A stretch of 64,000 nt of DNA from NCBI GenBank assembly GCA_029379225.1, contig JAQYWR010000008.1:1-64000 (forward strand), given 5' to 3'. Below the pieces are notes generated by a model, which was not told the DNA's origin, searched no databases, and saw only the letters and a program-made list of their open reading frames with translations. Shown piece after piece: positions 8,224-18,300 of this stretch (positions within the stretch are counted from its first letter, which is position 1; each line of letters opens with the position of its first letter). Source of the stretch: Nostoc sp. S4. Its GTDB lineage: Bacteria > Cyanobacteriota > Cyanobacteriia > Cyanobacteriales > Nostocaceae. A program made the translations under genes and the position numbers.

Positions 8224-8730
8224 CTAGGCGCTATTTGTATCTGCATAACCCTGAATATTTTCTGGCTCAAATTGTCGTAATATCCTGGTTGCTTGCCGAG
8301 TCAGAGTTTCAGAACCTTGAACTGCAATTAAGTATTTACCTTCATCCAAGCGGTTGCGGTAGGGTAAAGCATCACCACTACCTACGAGTAAACCAACTCC
8401 GCCACCGACAAACACACCACCCATAGCACCACTAGCAGCACCCAGTAGTCCTCCAACGATGTGATTGCCAACTTCACCCGCCCAAGCAAAAGTATGCAAA
8501 CCAGTAATCAGGCTGAAGGTAAAACCCGCAAAAAAACCGAATGGTATCAGCCAGGTTGCCATCAGCCGTGCTTGCTTTTTGGCTTGGTCTTTGGGGTCAA
8601 TTAAGCCAAACTCGTCAGCAGTTTTATACCCCTTCCCCAGGATAGTACTGTTTATGCCTTCTTTTTCTAAAGCTAAATAAGCAGCTTCAGCTTGAATGCG
8701 GTCTGGTAATACAGCAACAAGGTAATTCAT
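8224..8730 (-). CDS. Conserved cyanobacterial membrane protein with glycine-rich core
   Basis: This 168-residue protein has a soluble N-terminal domain (MNYLVAVLPDRIQAEAAYLAL), which resembles the small alpha/beta domain of general-stress 17M-type proteins. Two hydrophobic segments follow, the second very glycine-rich (GGLLGAASGAMGGVFVGGGVGLLVG), like a glycine zipper. The C-terminal domain (GKYLIAVQGSETLTRQATRIL) looks like a second copy of the N-terminal fold. Function is unknown. It precedes the GNAT gene by 3 bases in a probable two-gene operon. Confidence 0.75.
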   Translation of the reverse strand: MNYLVAVLPDRIQAEAAYLALEKEGINSTILGKGYKTADEFGLIDPKDQAKKQARLMATWLIPFGFFAGFTFSLITGLHTFAWAGEVGNHIVGGLLGAASGAMGGVFVGGGVGLLVGSGDALPYRNRLDEGKYLIAVQGSETLTRQATRILRQFEPENIQGYADTNSA

Positions 8731-8921
8731 TGATTCTACAATACATGTCTAATAAAAGTTTTGCCTTAATTAACAGCGTATCAGTCCTGGTTGAATCTAT
8801 TTTCTATTAAGGGATTTCCAAAAATAAATTACTACTATTTGTAGGGTAGACATCTTGTCATTGGTGTCAACTTAATGCAAAAGCTATATATTGCCTTGAA
8901 TTGAAGTTCCTTATTAATCCG

Positions 8922-9299
8922 TCACTTTAATGAATCCAGTGGCTCACAAAAATTGTTCGCGCCTTGCTTGAGGACATAAATCAAAACTGGCGTTGCCAAA
9001 ATTTTTGGAAACGTGGGCGTTGTTTTGAGACGTTCCATCATCTTCCCAAGTGAACTATCGAGCAAATCTTCTCGATATTCTTGTTCGCAAATGACCGCAC
9101 GCCATTTTCTAGCCAAAGCATCTAACCATTCGGAATTTGCTCTTTCTGGTTCTTGTCCTGCGCGGATAGCTAGCGTCATCGCTGCATCCTCTAAATCTCC
9201 ATCACAGTCTTCAATCAAGTCCAGCGCTTCCATATCGCTGGGATCATCTGCTAATTGAGAGCGAAACTGTGCAATTTCTTTTGATGTTACTTTAGTCAT
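8922..9299 (-). CDS. Conserved hypothetical cyanobacterial protein, about 125 residues
   Basis: I do not recognise a named family. The protein is acidic and helical (DDPSDMEALDLIEDCDGDLEDAAMTLAI) with a hydrophobic C-terminal stretch (FPKILATPVLIYVLKQ). The pattern of an acidic helix bundle followed by a short hydrophobic segment suggests a small soluble protein rather than a membrane protein. The frame stays open up to an ATG at 9347, but the extra 16 residues (YRRRHRSPCQRL) are translated from a dispersed palindromic repeat, so the start at 9299 (MTKVTSKEIAQF) is preferred. Confidence 0.65.
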   Translation of the reverse strand: MTKVTSKEIAQFRSQLADDPSDMEALDLIEDCDGDLEDAAMTLAIRAGQEPERANSEWLDALARKWRAVICEQEYREDLLDSSLGKMMERLKTTPTFPKILATPVLIYVLKQGANNFCEPLDSLK

Positions 9300-9469
9300 G
9301 AGTCTTTGACAAGGCGAGCGATGCCTACGGCGGTAAACTACGAACACTCAGTTATGTTAGTTCAATTTTGACACTTCACATGAAAATCGGGCATTGAGAG
9401 TGTAACAGAGGTGGGGTAGTAGGGTGAAATTCTCTTCCCATCTCCCATTTCCCTACTACCTCTTTTGGC

Positions 9470-9509
9470 AAAAAGCCTCATTTCCCAGTTAAGTTAGTGA
9501 AAAATGAGG
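9470..9509 (-). terminator. Rho-independent terminator downstream of tolC
   Basis: On the minus strand, CCTCATTT (9509-9502) pairs with AAATGAGG (9483-9476) and is followed by CTTTTTG. It lies about 190 bases after the tolC stop codon and is the likely end of the tolC, or kaiABC-tolC, transcript. A second inverted repeat (9415-9424 with 9451-9460) lies further on and has no T-run in this direction. Confidence 0.6.
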
Positions 9510-9696
9510 TTTATTGCGGCTTTTCATTGAAAACGCTACTAGATTCTCTGATTTAGTTGAGTTTTGGGTAACTAGCACAGGGCGGCTAAATCACACCATC
9601 CATTTGAAAAGTCTAAAACCCTTACGCAACGCTAATTACGAATTACGTAGCTTGCTTGTGACCAAAGGCGAGTATTACGAATTACGTAAAGCGTTA

Positions 9697-11925
9697 TTAG
9701 CGTAGTCCTCTAAGGGTAACAGACCTTTGCAGTTGAGCTAAAGCACGGTTGTAATCCAAAATTGCTGTGACTCGATTACCTTCAGCTCTTGTTAAGTCGT
9801 TTTCAGAGTTAATCACATCAGTTTGAGTACCTACACCAGCTTGAAATCGCAAACGCGCTAAACGTAGAGCTTCCCTGGCTTGTTCTAAAGCAGTATTAGA
9901 GGTTTGAACATTCTCCAAATTAGATTGCTGGGTAGAAAAGGCTTGTTCTACTTGAAAGCGAATTTGGTTACGCTGTTCAGCAAATTGAGTTTCTGCGATC
10001 GCAATATTAGCTCTCTGTTGAGATGCCCTCGCTCTTGCTGCTCCCCCATCAAACAAATTTAGGGTTGCTCGAACTCCAAATGAATAACCATCTGTAACAC
10101 TGACGCTATCATCAAACTGATCTAGCAGGTCATAGGTGGCTACCAAACTAACTTGAGGGCCAAGTTCTGCAAGGGCTTGCCGACGCTGTTGCTCGTTAAT
10201 ATTACGTTGTGCCAACTGTTGTTGCAGTTCTGGGCGGTTTTGATAAGCTCGCACGATACTGTCTTCTAACGTTAGATCCCAAAGACCAGCTAATTGTACG
10301 GGGTCGGCGGCACTAATATTTATCCCCTGTGGCAAACTAATCCGAGTAGCCAACTGACGACGAGCAATTGCCTGCTGGGATCTAGCATTAGTTAAGTCTT
10401 GTTGGGCATTTGCTAAATTCACCTGAGAGCGTAGCACGTCAAATCGCGTACCAACTCCAGCTCGCTCTAAAGCTTCTGCATCCCGTAAACTAGCCTCAGA
10501 GTTCTGTACAGCCGATTGAGCAATGCGTACTTGTTCATCTGTTTGTTGTAAATTGTAGTAGTCAGTCGTCACATTCAAGCGAATTTCCTCGGACTGAGTT
10601 TCTACAGCCAACTCATTAAAACGTAGCTGTTCTCTAGCTGCCTCTCTACGCGCTTTATTTAACCCAGAGGTATATACGTCATAAGACAGTTGTGCTTGCC
10701 CAGAAAAATTTGTATTAGCCTGATCTGTGTCGGAAGGGAAGCCATTTCGCGCGCTTAATTTGTCCTGAAGCTGGCTACTAGCAGACTGACTGCGAGTGAT
10801 ATCCGCACTAATTCCAAGACTGGGCAATAAACTAGCTTCCGCCTCTTTTAAGGCAAATCGACTGCGTTCTAACTCTAATAACGCCACTTGTAAATCCCGA
10901 TTGTTACGCCGTGCTAACTCCAAAGCCTGTGCCAAAGTTATCGGCTGATTTTCCTGAAGTCTCACTTCCTCCGGTTTGGTAGGAAATTGCAAGGGATTTG
11001 GATTTTGAATCAACTTCTCAGGAATTTGCACCGCACCTGAGGGCACAGGAGTTATGGTTGTTGGGATGGGAGTTGGTGTCGAACCTGCTGGTGCAGGAGT
11101 TACGCTTCCTGGTAAAGTAGGAGTCGGCGTCGAATTTGCTGGTACAGGAGTTACGCTTCCTGGTACAGTAAGAGTCGGCGTTGAATCTGTGGGAACTGTG
11201 GTATTACTCTGAGCTAGGCGTTTGTCAACAGCATTTTGTTGTCGGCAGGTGTTTGAGGCCACCAAAGAAGCACCCCATGAGCTAGTTTCCAACTGTTGTT
11301 GCGGACACCTCTCGGCTGACAACAGTTTTGCTGCTCCTCCATCTGTACCTGAAGTTTGTAAAAATGTCTGCAATTGAGTAACATTATTTATCTTTTGAAC
11401 TACTGGCTGCGGTGAAGCAGACAGGGACAAAATTTCTTTTGGGGCAGAAGCGGGTTTGGAAGTGTAGTCAGGTACAATCTTCTTTAATCTTTGCCAATAG
11501 GCGCTTGAATTGCTCTTTTGATTGCTTTGAACAGAACGTTTAATATCTGGCTGTTGGGAAGAACCAGAGGTAGGTGTTAAACTGAAAAATCTATCTTCAT
11601 CTTTTTGAGCTACTTGTTTTATTGGCACATTAGTATTTCCAGCCAGAAAAACTGGAATACTCTTATTACTTAAAGGCTTTACATTAAACTTAGTAAAACC
11701 AGGAGCAGCTAATAGGGTTGGAATAGTAACATCTGCTGTCTTAGGCAATTGCGTATTCATGAAGTCTACAACTAAGGGCTGACCATAGGTAGAAGTCAAA
11801 ACACTTGGAGAAGACGCCGAGTTTACCCCATTTAGTTTCACAGTATCAGCCCACACAGGCTGAGTTGTTAAGACCGCTGCTGTCACACCAGGCAAGAAGC
11901 TATGGAATAATTGCTGTCCTTTCAC
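9697..11925 (-). CDS. hgdD: TolC-family outer membrane efflux protein, HgdD-like
   Basis: The 742-residue protein has a signal peptide (about 1-27, AAVLTTQPVWA), a long low-complexity periplasmic N-terminal region, a Pro/Thr-rich tandem repeat at about 246-300 built on GSVTPVPANSTPTPT, and a C-terminal TolC domain (about 330-735). The TolC domain contains two related halves rich in coiled-coil helices (ARRNNRDLQVALLELERSR and GVGTQTDVINSENDLTRAE). Canonical TolC is about 470 residues; the length and the position directly after kaiC match HgdD of Anabaena, an outer-membrane channel needed to export heterocyst glycolipids. The assignment as HgdD rests on my memory of that synteny. Confidence 0.8.
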   Translation of the reverse strand: MKGQQLFHSFLPGVTAAVLTTQPVWADTVKLNGVNSASSPSVLTSTYGQPLVVDFMNTQLPKTADVTIPTLLAAPGFTKFNVKPLSNKSIPVFLAGNTNVPIKQVAQKDEDRFFSLTPTSGSSQQPDIKRSVQSNQKSNSSAYWQRLKKIVPDYTSKPASAPKEILSLSASPQPVVQKINNVTQLQTFLQTSGTDGGAAKLLSAERCPQQQLETSSWGASLVASNTCRQQNAVDKRLAQSNTTVPTDSTPTLTVPGSVTPVPANSTPTPTLPGSVTPAPAGSTPTPIPTTITPVPSGAVQIPEKLIQNPNPLQFPTKPEEVRLQENQPITLAQALELARRNNRDLQVALLELERSRFALKEAEASLLPSLGISADITRSQSASSQLQDKLSARNGFPSDTDQANTNFSGQAQLSYDVYTSGLNKARREAAREQLRFNELAVETQSEEIRLNVTTDYYNLQQTDEQVRIAQSAVQNSEASLRDAEALERAGVGTRFDVLRSQVNLANAQQDLTNARSQQAIARRQLATRISLPQGINISAADPVQLAGLWDLTLEDSIVRAYQNRPELQQQLAQRNINEQQRRQALAELGPQVSLVATYDLLDQFDDSVSVTDGYSFGVRATLNLFDGGAARARASQQRANIAIAETQFAEQRNQIRFQVEQAFSTQQSNLENVQTSNTALEQAREALRLARLRFQAGVGTQTDVINSENDLTRAEGNRVTAILDYNRALAQLQRSVTLRGLR

Positions 11926-12029
11926 CGCATCCCCTCACACGAAAATCAATCTAGCGGCAGAAAACCTTTCTTCACCACAGAATATAGCACGATACTAAAT
12001 TTAGAAATGAATATACTACGATACTAAAT

Positions 12030-13595
12030 TTAGGATTCGGAACTCTGTTTATCTTCAAAACGTCTGACAATGCGAGAAAGTTCCGCCTTTTCATCGATAC
12101 TAACGCGAGTAGGAGCACCACTAACAATCCGCTCGTAGTTCCGGAATGAATCTTTAATTTCTGGACCATCAGCAGTGATATTATACTCACGAATGCCTTT
12201 ATCGTGCCAAGAGCCTCTCATTTTAAATACGTTAATTGCCCGCGACATTTCTCCACGAATTTCTACGTACTGTAACATCAAAATTGTATCGGTAATCGTG
12301 GAAATGTGAGAGTCTGTAATCGAATGCGATCCCATAAATTGGTCGGTTGTATTAGTAAAGAAACCGGTGATTTCTTCTTGTTTAGCATAACCGGTAACAC
12401 CAATCACAAACTGTCGAAATGCATTATTACTCACTCCTCTAGCTAGCGCTGAGAGTGAGTCAATAGCAATTCGAGCTGGTTTAAAAATTGCAATTTCTGA
12501 TTTAATAATTTGTAAGTGGTCTTCTAAACCAGTCGATTCGGGATAGGTACAAATTATTTTCAGTAAACCTTGATGTTCTAGTTCTTCAAAGTCAATTCCC
12601 CAAGAGGAAGCGTTGCGAGATAGTTGGGCGCGTGATTCTTCATAAGCAAATAAGATTGCTCGTTCTCCATTGAGACAGCCATCTTGAATAAACTTACTGA
12701 CTAACAAAGTTTTGCCAGTACCTGTAGCTCCTGTTGCTAAGATGATTGAATCTTTGAAGAAACCACCACCGCACATTTCATCTAAGGTTTTAACACCAGA
12801 AGAAACTCTAACATTAGAAGAACGTTGAGTTAAACGCATTGCTCCTAGTGGAAAGATGTTGACTCCTTCATTAGTAATTGTGAAGGGATATTCACCTTTC
12901 ATATGAGTTGTACCGCGTAATTTGAGAATTTCAGCCGTGCGACGGCGGCGTTCTCCTTCTAAAACGTTGCGAACAATTACGACATTATCGGAAACAAATT
13001 CTTCAACTCCAAAAGACGCAACAGGGCCATATTCTTCGCTGCGTTCAGTAGTGATTACAGTTGTGACACTCAGTTGTTTGAGACGTGCTACCAAGCGAAA
13101 AATCTCGCGCCGCACCACTCCCATTGCTTCATACTGCTGAAATACTGCTGTAATTGAGTCGATCGCCACTCGTTTAGCTTTATATTTGCGAATCGCATAT
13201 TGCAAGCGTTCAATCAATGCAGAAAGGTCAAAATTACCAATAATATCTTGACCTTCTGGATCGGGAGATGCATCTAGAATAAATAACTTACCTTCCTCAA
13301 TTAGCCGTGGCAAATTCCACCCAAAAATATTAGCATTTTTAATAATATCACTAGGTGATTCTTCAAAGGTAACAAATACTCCTGATTCGTCAAAGTAGGT
13401 AATACCGTTATAAAGAAACTGAAGAGATAATAAAGTTTTTCCCGTACCCGAGGTGCCGCTAATCAAGGTAGTTCTACCAACAGGCAATCCCCCATGACTA
13501 ATATCATCAAACCCCTCAATCATCGTGCGAATCTTTTCTATACCCACAATTAATGGCGGTTTCTTCGGTGCGGCTATTTGTTCGTTTTCACTCAT
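12030..13595 (-). CDS. kaiC: Circadian clock protein KaiC
   Basis: The 521-residue protein has the double RecA-like ring-ATPase structure of KaiC. Walker A motifs are at 47-54 (GTSGTGKT) and 289-296 (GATGTGKT), with catalytic Glu pairs at 78-79 and 319-320. The phosphorylation site is intact: ITDSHIST places Ser432 and Thr433 at the positions of Ser431/Thr432 of Synechococcus elongatus KaiC, with Thr427 also conserved. KaiC is the central oscillator: its autokinase and autophosphatase activities cycle under KaiA and KaiB. It lies 62 bases after kaiB and 104 bases ahead of tolC on the minus strand. Confidence 0.98.
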   Translation of the reverse strand: MSENEQIAAPKKPPLIVGIEKIRTMIEGFDDISHGGLPVGRTTLISGTSGTGKTLLSLQFLYNGITYFDESGVFVTFEESPSDIIKNANIFGWNLPRLIEEGKLFILDASPDPEGQDIIGNFDLSALIERLQYAIRKYKAKRVAIDSITAVFQQYEAMGVVRREIFRLVARLKQLSVTTVITTERSEEYGPVASFGVEEFVSDNVVIVRNVLEGERRRRTAEILKLRGTTHMKGEYPFTITNEGVNIFPLGAMRLTQRSSNVRVSSGVKTLDEMCGGGFFKDSIILATGATGTGKTLLVSKFIQDGCLNGERAILFAYEESRAQLSRNASSWGIDFEELEHQGLLKIICTYPESTGLEDHLQIIKSEIAIFKPARIAIDSLSALARGVSNNAFRQFVIGVTGYAKQEEITGFFTNTTDQFMGSHSITDSHISTITDTILMLQYVEIRGEMSRAINVFKMRGSWHDKGIREYNITADGPEIKDSFRNYERIVSGAPTRVSIDEKAELSRIVRRFEDKQSSES

Positions 13596-13657
13596 GCTCG
13601 ATCACAAATGGGTATAAAATATTTTTTATTACTAATAGGTTGGCTGCAATCTAACGA

Positions 13658-13981
13658 TTAAATGTTTTCTTCTGTAAAATCTTCTTCACTTAGTTCTTCA
13701 TACAGTAAATCTAATCCAATTAATACTCTTTCTCTATCTGAGAGATCGCCAATAATTTTACGAACTGGTGGAGGTAAAATTTTAGATAATGTAGGCGTCG
13801 CCAAGATTTTATCTTCTTCGGCCAGTTGCGGGCTTTTGAGGACATCGATCACTTTTAAAGCATAAACACCTTCAAATTCTTGTTCTAAAATATTTTTGAG
13901 TATTTTTAATGCCCGTACTGAATTAGGAGTGTTCCCTGCTACATAAAGCTTGAGAACATAAGTCTTTCTGGCTTTATTCAT
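13658..13981 (-). CDS. kaiB: Circadian clock protein KaiB
   Basis: The 107-residue protein has the usual KaiB length and its thioredoxin-like fold-switching sequence: [22 protein letters not shown], then [24 protein letters not shown] and [23 protein letters not shown]. KaiB binds KaiC in the dephosphorylating phase and sequesters KaiA. The acidic C-terminal tail ([15 protein letters not shown]) is normal for cyanobacterial KaiB. It lies between kaiA (104 bases upstream) and kaiC (62 bases downstream) and is probably cotranscribed with kaiC. Confidence 0.97.
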   Translation of the reverse strand: MNKARKTYVLKLYVAGNTPNSVRALKILKNILEQEFEGVYALKVIDVLKSPQLAEEDKILATPTLSKILPPPVRKIIGDLSDRERVLIGLDLLYEELSEEDFTEENI

Positions 13982-14085
13982 AAAGTTACAGGCTAATTAT
14001 TACAAGAGATATATAAGATGCGATCGCGCATTGAGAGTAACTAACAGCCGTAGTTTGTGCGGATTGGAATATCGATAAATTTAAT

Positions 14086-14391
14086 TTATTTAGAAATTGA
14101 ATATCTATAGACTTCGCACAAGTGAGCCAGGATCTCTATCAATGTCAGACGGTAATCTAATAAGGTTTCATCGCTCCTTCCTTCTAATTTTAGCTGTTTA
14201 GAGAATTCGTCAATTATTTCCATGTGAATCTCAATAATTAGAGGCACAGGAATATTAGCATAAAATATAGTATTGATAAATTTATCAATTTTCTCTTTGA
14301 GGGTTTTGTCTGTGGTAAAATAATCTATAAGAATCTGAGTGTAATCTAATTTCAAATCGTTTAATAATTCTTGACGTTCTCCTACACTCAT
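14086..14391 (-). CDS. kaiA: Circadian clock protein KaiA, short form (C-terminal domain only)
   Basis: The 101 residues from the ATG at 14391 (MSVGERQELLNDLKLDYTQI) cover the KaiA C-terminal helical domain that dimerises and stimulates KaiC autophosphorylation. They include IPVPLIIEIHMEIIDEFSKQL, LEGRSDETLLDYRLTLIEILAHLCE. Anabaena/Nostoc KaiA is likewise about 102 residues, against about 284 in Synechococcus. The frame is open further to an ATG at 14667, which would add 92 residues. That extension has weak similarity to the end of the lost pseudo-receiver domain (see finding), so the long form of 193 residues cannot be excluded. Confidence 0.88.
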   Translation of the reverse strand: MSVGERQELLNDLKLDYTQILIDYFTTDKTLKEKIDKFINTIFYANIPVPLIIEIHMEIIDEFSKQLKLEGRSDETLLDYRLTLIEILAHLCEVYRYSISK

Positions 14392-14770
14392 TTTTTGAAA
14401 ATGCTGTTGCTTTTTTGGCGAGTGACTAGCAGATACATCAAAATACTTGCCATTATCTGGTTCTATTGGGTGGCGTTGCGACCAAAGTGGGGAAGCATTG
14501 ATTGTTCCACAAGAAGTTACAGCAACAGGTAGATGGCAAAAGTGGTTAAAAATACTATAAATAAACTTAGATATCCACACGCTTGTACCATCTTTGTTAG
14601 CTAAATGGGCTGAATTCTTTAAATATTTGTTAACATCACGTTGCTGAATCAATATAGGTAATAACATTTATTGTCTATCTACTCGATCGACTCGCTCAAG
14701 AAGCGCGGGCTGAATAAGTGTGGCAAACGCTTCTAGAGTAATACTGGGTGTGCAGTCAAATTGCAAAATA
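14392..14770 (-). pseudogene. Possible relic of the KaiA N-terminal pseudo-receiver domain
   Basis: Upstream of the short kaiA the minus strand reads MLLPILIQQRD... and SKFIYSIFNHFCHLP, which can be aligned by eye with the end of the KaiA pseudo-receiver (LLPAVIL... and the final IDRAIxxFLxL helix). A stop codon at 14668-14670 interrupts the frame. The bases before it read FDCTPSITLEAFATLIQPAL in the same frame, recalling the DCLIL strand of the receiver. The similarity is weak and visual only. Confidence 0.3.
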
Positions 14771-15308
14771 ACGCTCTGTGTTAACAGTTAGGTCAACCAG
14801 TCATGAACCTTGTGCAATAGCACAGTTGTAGGACTTAATAGGTCTTAGCTTGAGAATGTATCGGCAAATGATTATTTGGATATGCATATGTAGCTATACA
14901 GATAGATAGACTTTTTTATTTTGCTCGTTGATAAGATACTTAAACGAACTTAAAGGATTGTCGCATTCTAAATCATTATAATTCCTCAAGGTTCTAAAGC
15001 GAATCTTTGGAGCCATAATTGTTTTAGCCGTCGTTATCGATGAGGAGTTTAAATACCAGCAAGACACTGATAAGGCTATTTGCTAAAAATGAGGAGCGGC
15101 AAAAACTGCCATCTACCTCTGTTTGAAAGGTCGGATGCCAGCAAGTGTCTGCAAAATCAAATCCTGTTATTTTAATGGCGTTAAAATCCTAACCAAAATT
15201 GCTTATATGAGTCTTCTGAGAGGATATGGCTTCAGGTGCAAAGAACATCGGCAGATGGCAGATGGGAATGCCAGAGGTTTCCGGAGGAAGAATGACCCCC
15301 AAAGCCCT
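14771..15308. other. Divergent intergenic region between kaiA and the histidine kinase
   Basis: This region must hold the kaiA promoter (minus strand) and the promoter of the kinase gene (plus strand). No tRNA or terminator is visible. A plus-strand frame is open from a TTG at 15123, but its first 62 codons have no domain character, so I treat it as leader. Confidence 0.4.
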
Positions 15309-18300
15309 ATGTCAATGCTAGATTACCCGCTTTATGACTTTCAGGCAACCGTACCAAGCTGCCCCCAAACAACTACTCTGGCAGTGGTGCTGGAGATTTT
15401 TGAGCAAGAGCAGTGCGATCGCCTGGTAGTATTAAATCAACAGCAATACCCCATTGGATTGCTGTACTCTATCCGCTTAATCGAAAAATTATTAGGTCAT
15501 AGCGACGAGAAAAATTTAAATTTACAGCAATCAGTCTCTATCTGGGGACAAGCTCTGATTGACCCAATACAGACAATACCAGTTTATGAGCGTCTAGAGC
15601 AATTGATCTCGCGTTTGTGCCAACAAACTCAAAAACCGCAAAACTTAGATTGGGCGTTGATTGACTGTGATGGTAAATATTTGGGGTTGGTAGATACTTC
15701 ACGCCTGTTGCGATCGCTGGCTAAGGAAAAAACCGCTGGCTCGCTCAGTTCTGGCGAGTATCGCCATAGATATGATGCTGGGCAAACTCACTCTCAGGTG
15801 CAGACGCCAAATCAACTCAAGTCATTGGTACAAAAGCCACTGGTGAAGTTGTTAGAAAGACTGCCTTGGCCTTTGATGTTGGAAACGAGTACTGGCGAAG
15901 TAGTAGCCCAAAATCCTGCTTGGTGGCAGCAGTTAGGAGTTTTAAAAGACCCAGAAGGAGTCAGAGAACAAGTAAAGGCAATACTTAGCCCCTTGCGAGC
16001 CAAAAAATCAGAATACGTTAAGCAACGAGGAATCAAAGTTTATCCCAATGGTGGTGAAGAACAACCAACGCCCCAGCTATTAGTTAACAGTGAAACAATA
16101 CCTGAAACAGGCTTATCTACTCTGAACAATCTTAGAGAACAGCCCAAAGCCCAAGAAACTACATCTAGTCGCTGCTTTTTGGATAGTCAATTAGGTACTT
16201 GTACCTGCGTTGTTGAAGTGCAAAATGGTCAGGAAAGAATTTGGCAGTTTGCCAAAATCCCATTAGACAGTCCAGAGTTGAAACTCATGAGTGCCGAATC
16301 AGAGATCGCACTCAGCAGCGATTTGTGGTTAGTTTTAGCAACTGATGTCACTGAACAGCAGCAGCTTTGCAAAGAACTATCAGCCAAGAATGCGGATTTA
16401 ATTCAACTAAATCGCTTGAAAGATGAATTTTTAGCTTGTATTAGTCACGAGCTGAAAACTCCCCTAACTGCCGTTTTGGGATTATCGCGATTGCTCGCAG
16501 ATCGGCAGTTGGGAGAACTCAACGAGCGTCAAGCCCGTTATGCGGGACTGATTCATCAAAGCGGACGCCACCTAATGAGTGTGGTCAATGACATTTTAGA
16601 TTTGACCAGGATGGAGACGGGACAAATGGAGCTGACACCAGCCCCAGTCAAAATTCGGGCTGTGTGCGATCGCGCTTTATCTGAAGTCAAAGCCATTCAG
16701 ACTCAAACTGGCAAAGCTCCGGTTGCATCTCCAACTCAAAAGACCCGTTCATCTGCTCCCCAATTCTCTCTCTCTATTGAACCAGGTTTAGACCAGATTG
16801 TCGCAGATGAATTACGCCTGCGCCAGATGCTCATCCACTTGCTTTCCAACGCCTTTAAATTTACCGAAGTATCAGGCGAAATTGGGCTGCGGGTGAGTCG
16901 TTGGGAAGGATGGATTGCCTTTACGGTTTGGGATACAGGCATTGGTATTCCCGAACATCAGCAACATTTAATATTTCAAAAATTCCAACAACTGGAAAAT
17001 CCCCTGACTCGCCAGTTTGAAGGCACTGGTTTGGGGCTGGTATTAACTCGCGCCTTGGCTCGTCTCCACGGTGGAGATGTGAGCTTTTTATCTCGTGAAG
17101 GTAAAGGTAGCCAGTTCACACTCCTGCTACCACCCAGTCCCCCAAAAACAGGTTTTACGGAACCAGATATCCCAACAGGAGAAGACGAGCAAAAACGACA
17201 CCAACAGACACAAGAAATTGTCCCAGTCGGTCGTCAGCAGGTCACAAAGTCCCCACAGTTTCATACCACTAGTTCGCAACGGTTGGTCTTAGTAGTCGAG
17301 GCAGTAGCCCGATATATTGAAGATTTGACCGAACAACTCAAAAGTTTAGGATATCGCGTAGTGATTGCGCGATCGGGGACAGAAGCAGTAGAAAAAGCTC
17401 GGCGCTTGCAACCAATAGCAATATTTCTCAATCCCTTGCTACCCTTGCTCTCAGGCTGGGATGTGCTAACTTTACTTAAATCTGACAGCGCAACCCGTCA
17501 TATATCTGTAATTCTCACAGCAACGGCAGCAGAAAAAGAGCAAGCATTTGCCAACCGAGCCGATGGTTTCTTAAGCTTGCCTGTAGAATATCAGGTTTTG
17601 GGACCACTGTTAGAAAAATTATGTACTGCACAAGGAGTTTTACAGCTAGGGTCAGACAATAGCGCCAGTCTGCCAACTAAGACGCCACTGCGAATTCTCA
17701 GGTTAGTGAATCCCGATCTGGAATCTGTCAATCCCCACTCCTCACTGCGAGAACATCGGGTGATTGAAGTCGATGACCTAAATCAGGCAGAACTGTTGGC
17801 GCGGGTATGGCAATTTGATGTAATTTTGCTCGATGTAGAGAGTACCACCGCCCAAACTTATTTACAACAACTAATTGAGCATCCACGTTTAGCGGCCATA
17901 CCATTGGTTACCTGCGATGCTACAACTACCCTAAAAGCCTCTCAGATACCAGGATTATCTGTATTTCCTTGTTTAACACCACTTGGAAAAGACAACAGTA
18001 CTCCCACCGAGAAAACAGATGCCTTACTATCAGTACTGCAAATTGCTTCTGGTGTCTGCTGCCCTCCCAACATTTTAGTAGTGGATTTAACAAAGCTGCG
18101 CGATTTACCACAGGCAAGATGCAAGCAAGCCAAGGGTTATCGCACTGAAAAAAATTGCTCGATCGCTAGTGAAACACCCGGACGAGGGTCTGAGTGGTTC
18201 CAAGCTTTAATTCAGTACCTCCAAACAGCAGGCTTGAAAGCCGCAATCAGTCCTTGTTGGGCAGAAGTGTTACAACAAATTCGTCACCAAAGCGTTGACT

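Noticed and set aside
9514..9705. Plus-strand open frame of 63 codons
   Set aside because: It is mostly translated from ATTACGAATTACG repeat words and runs into the tolC 3' end.
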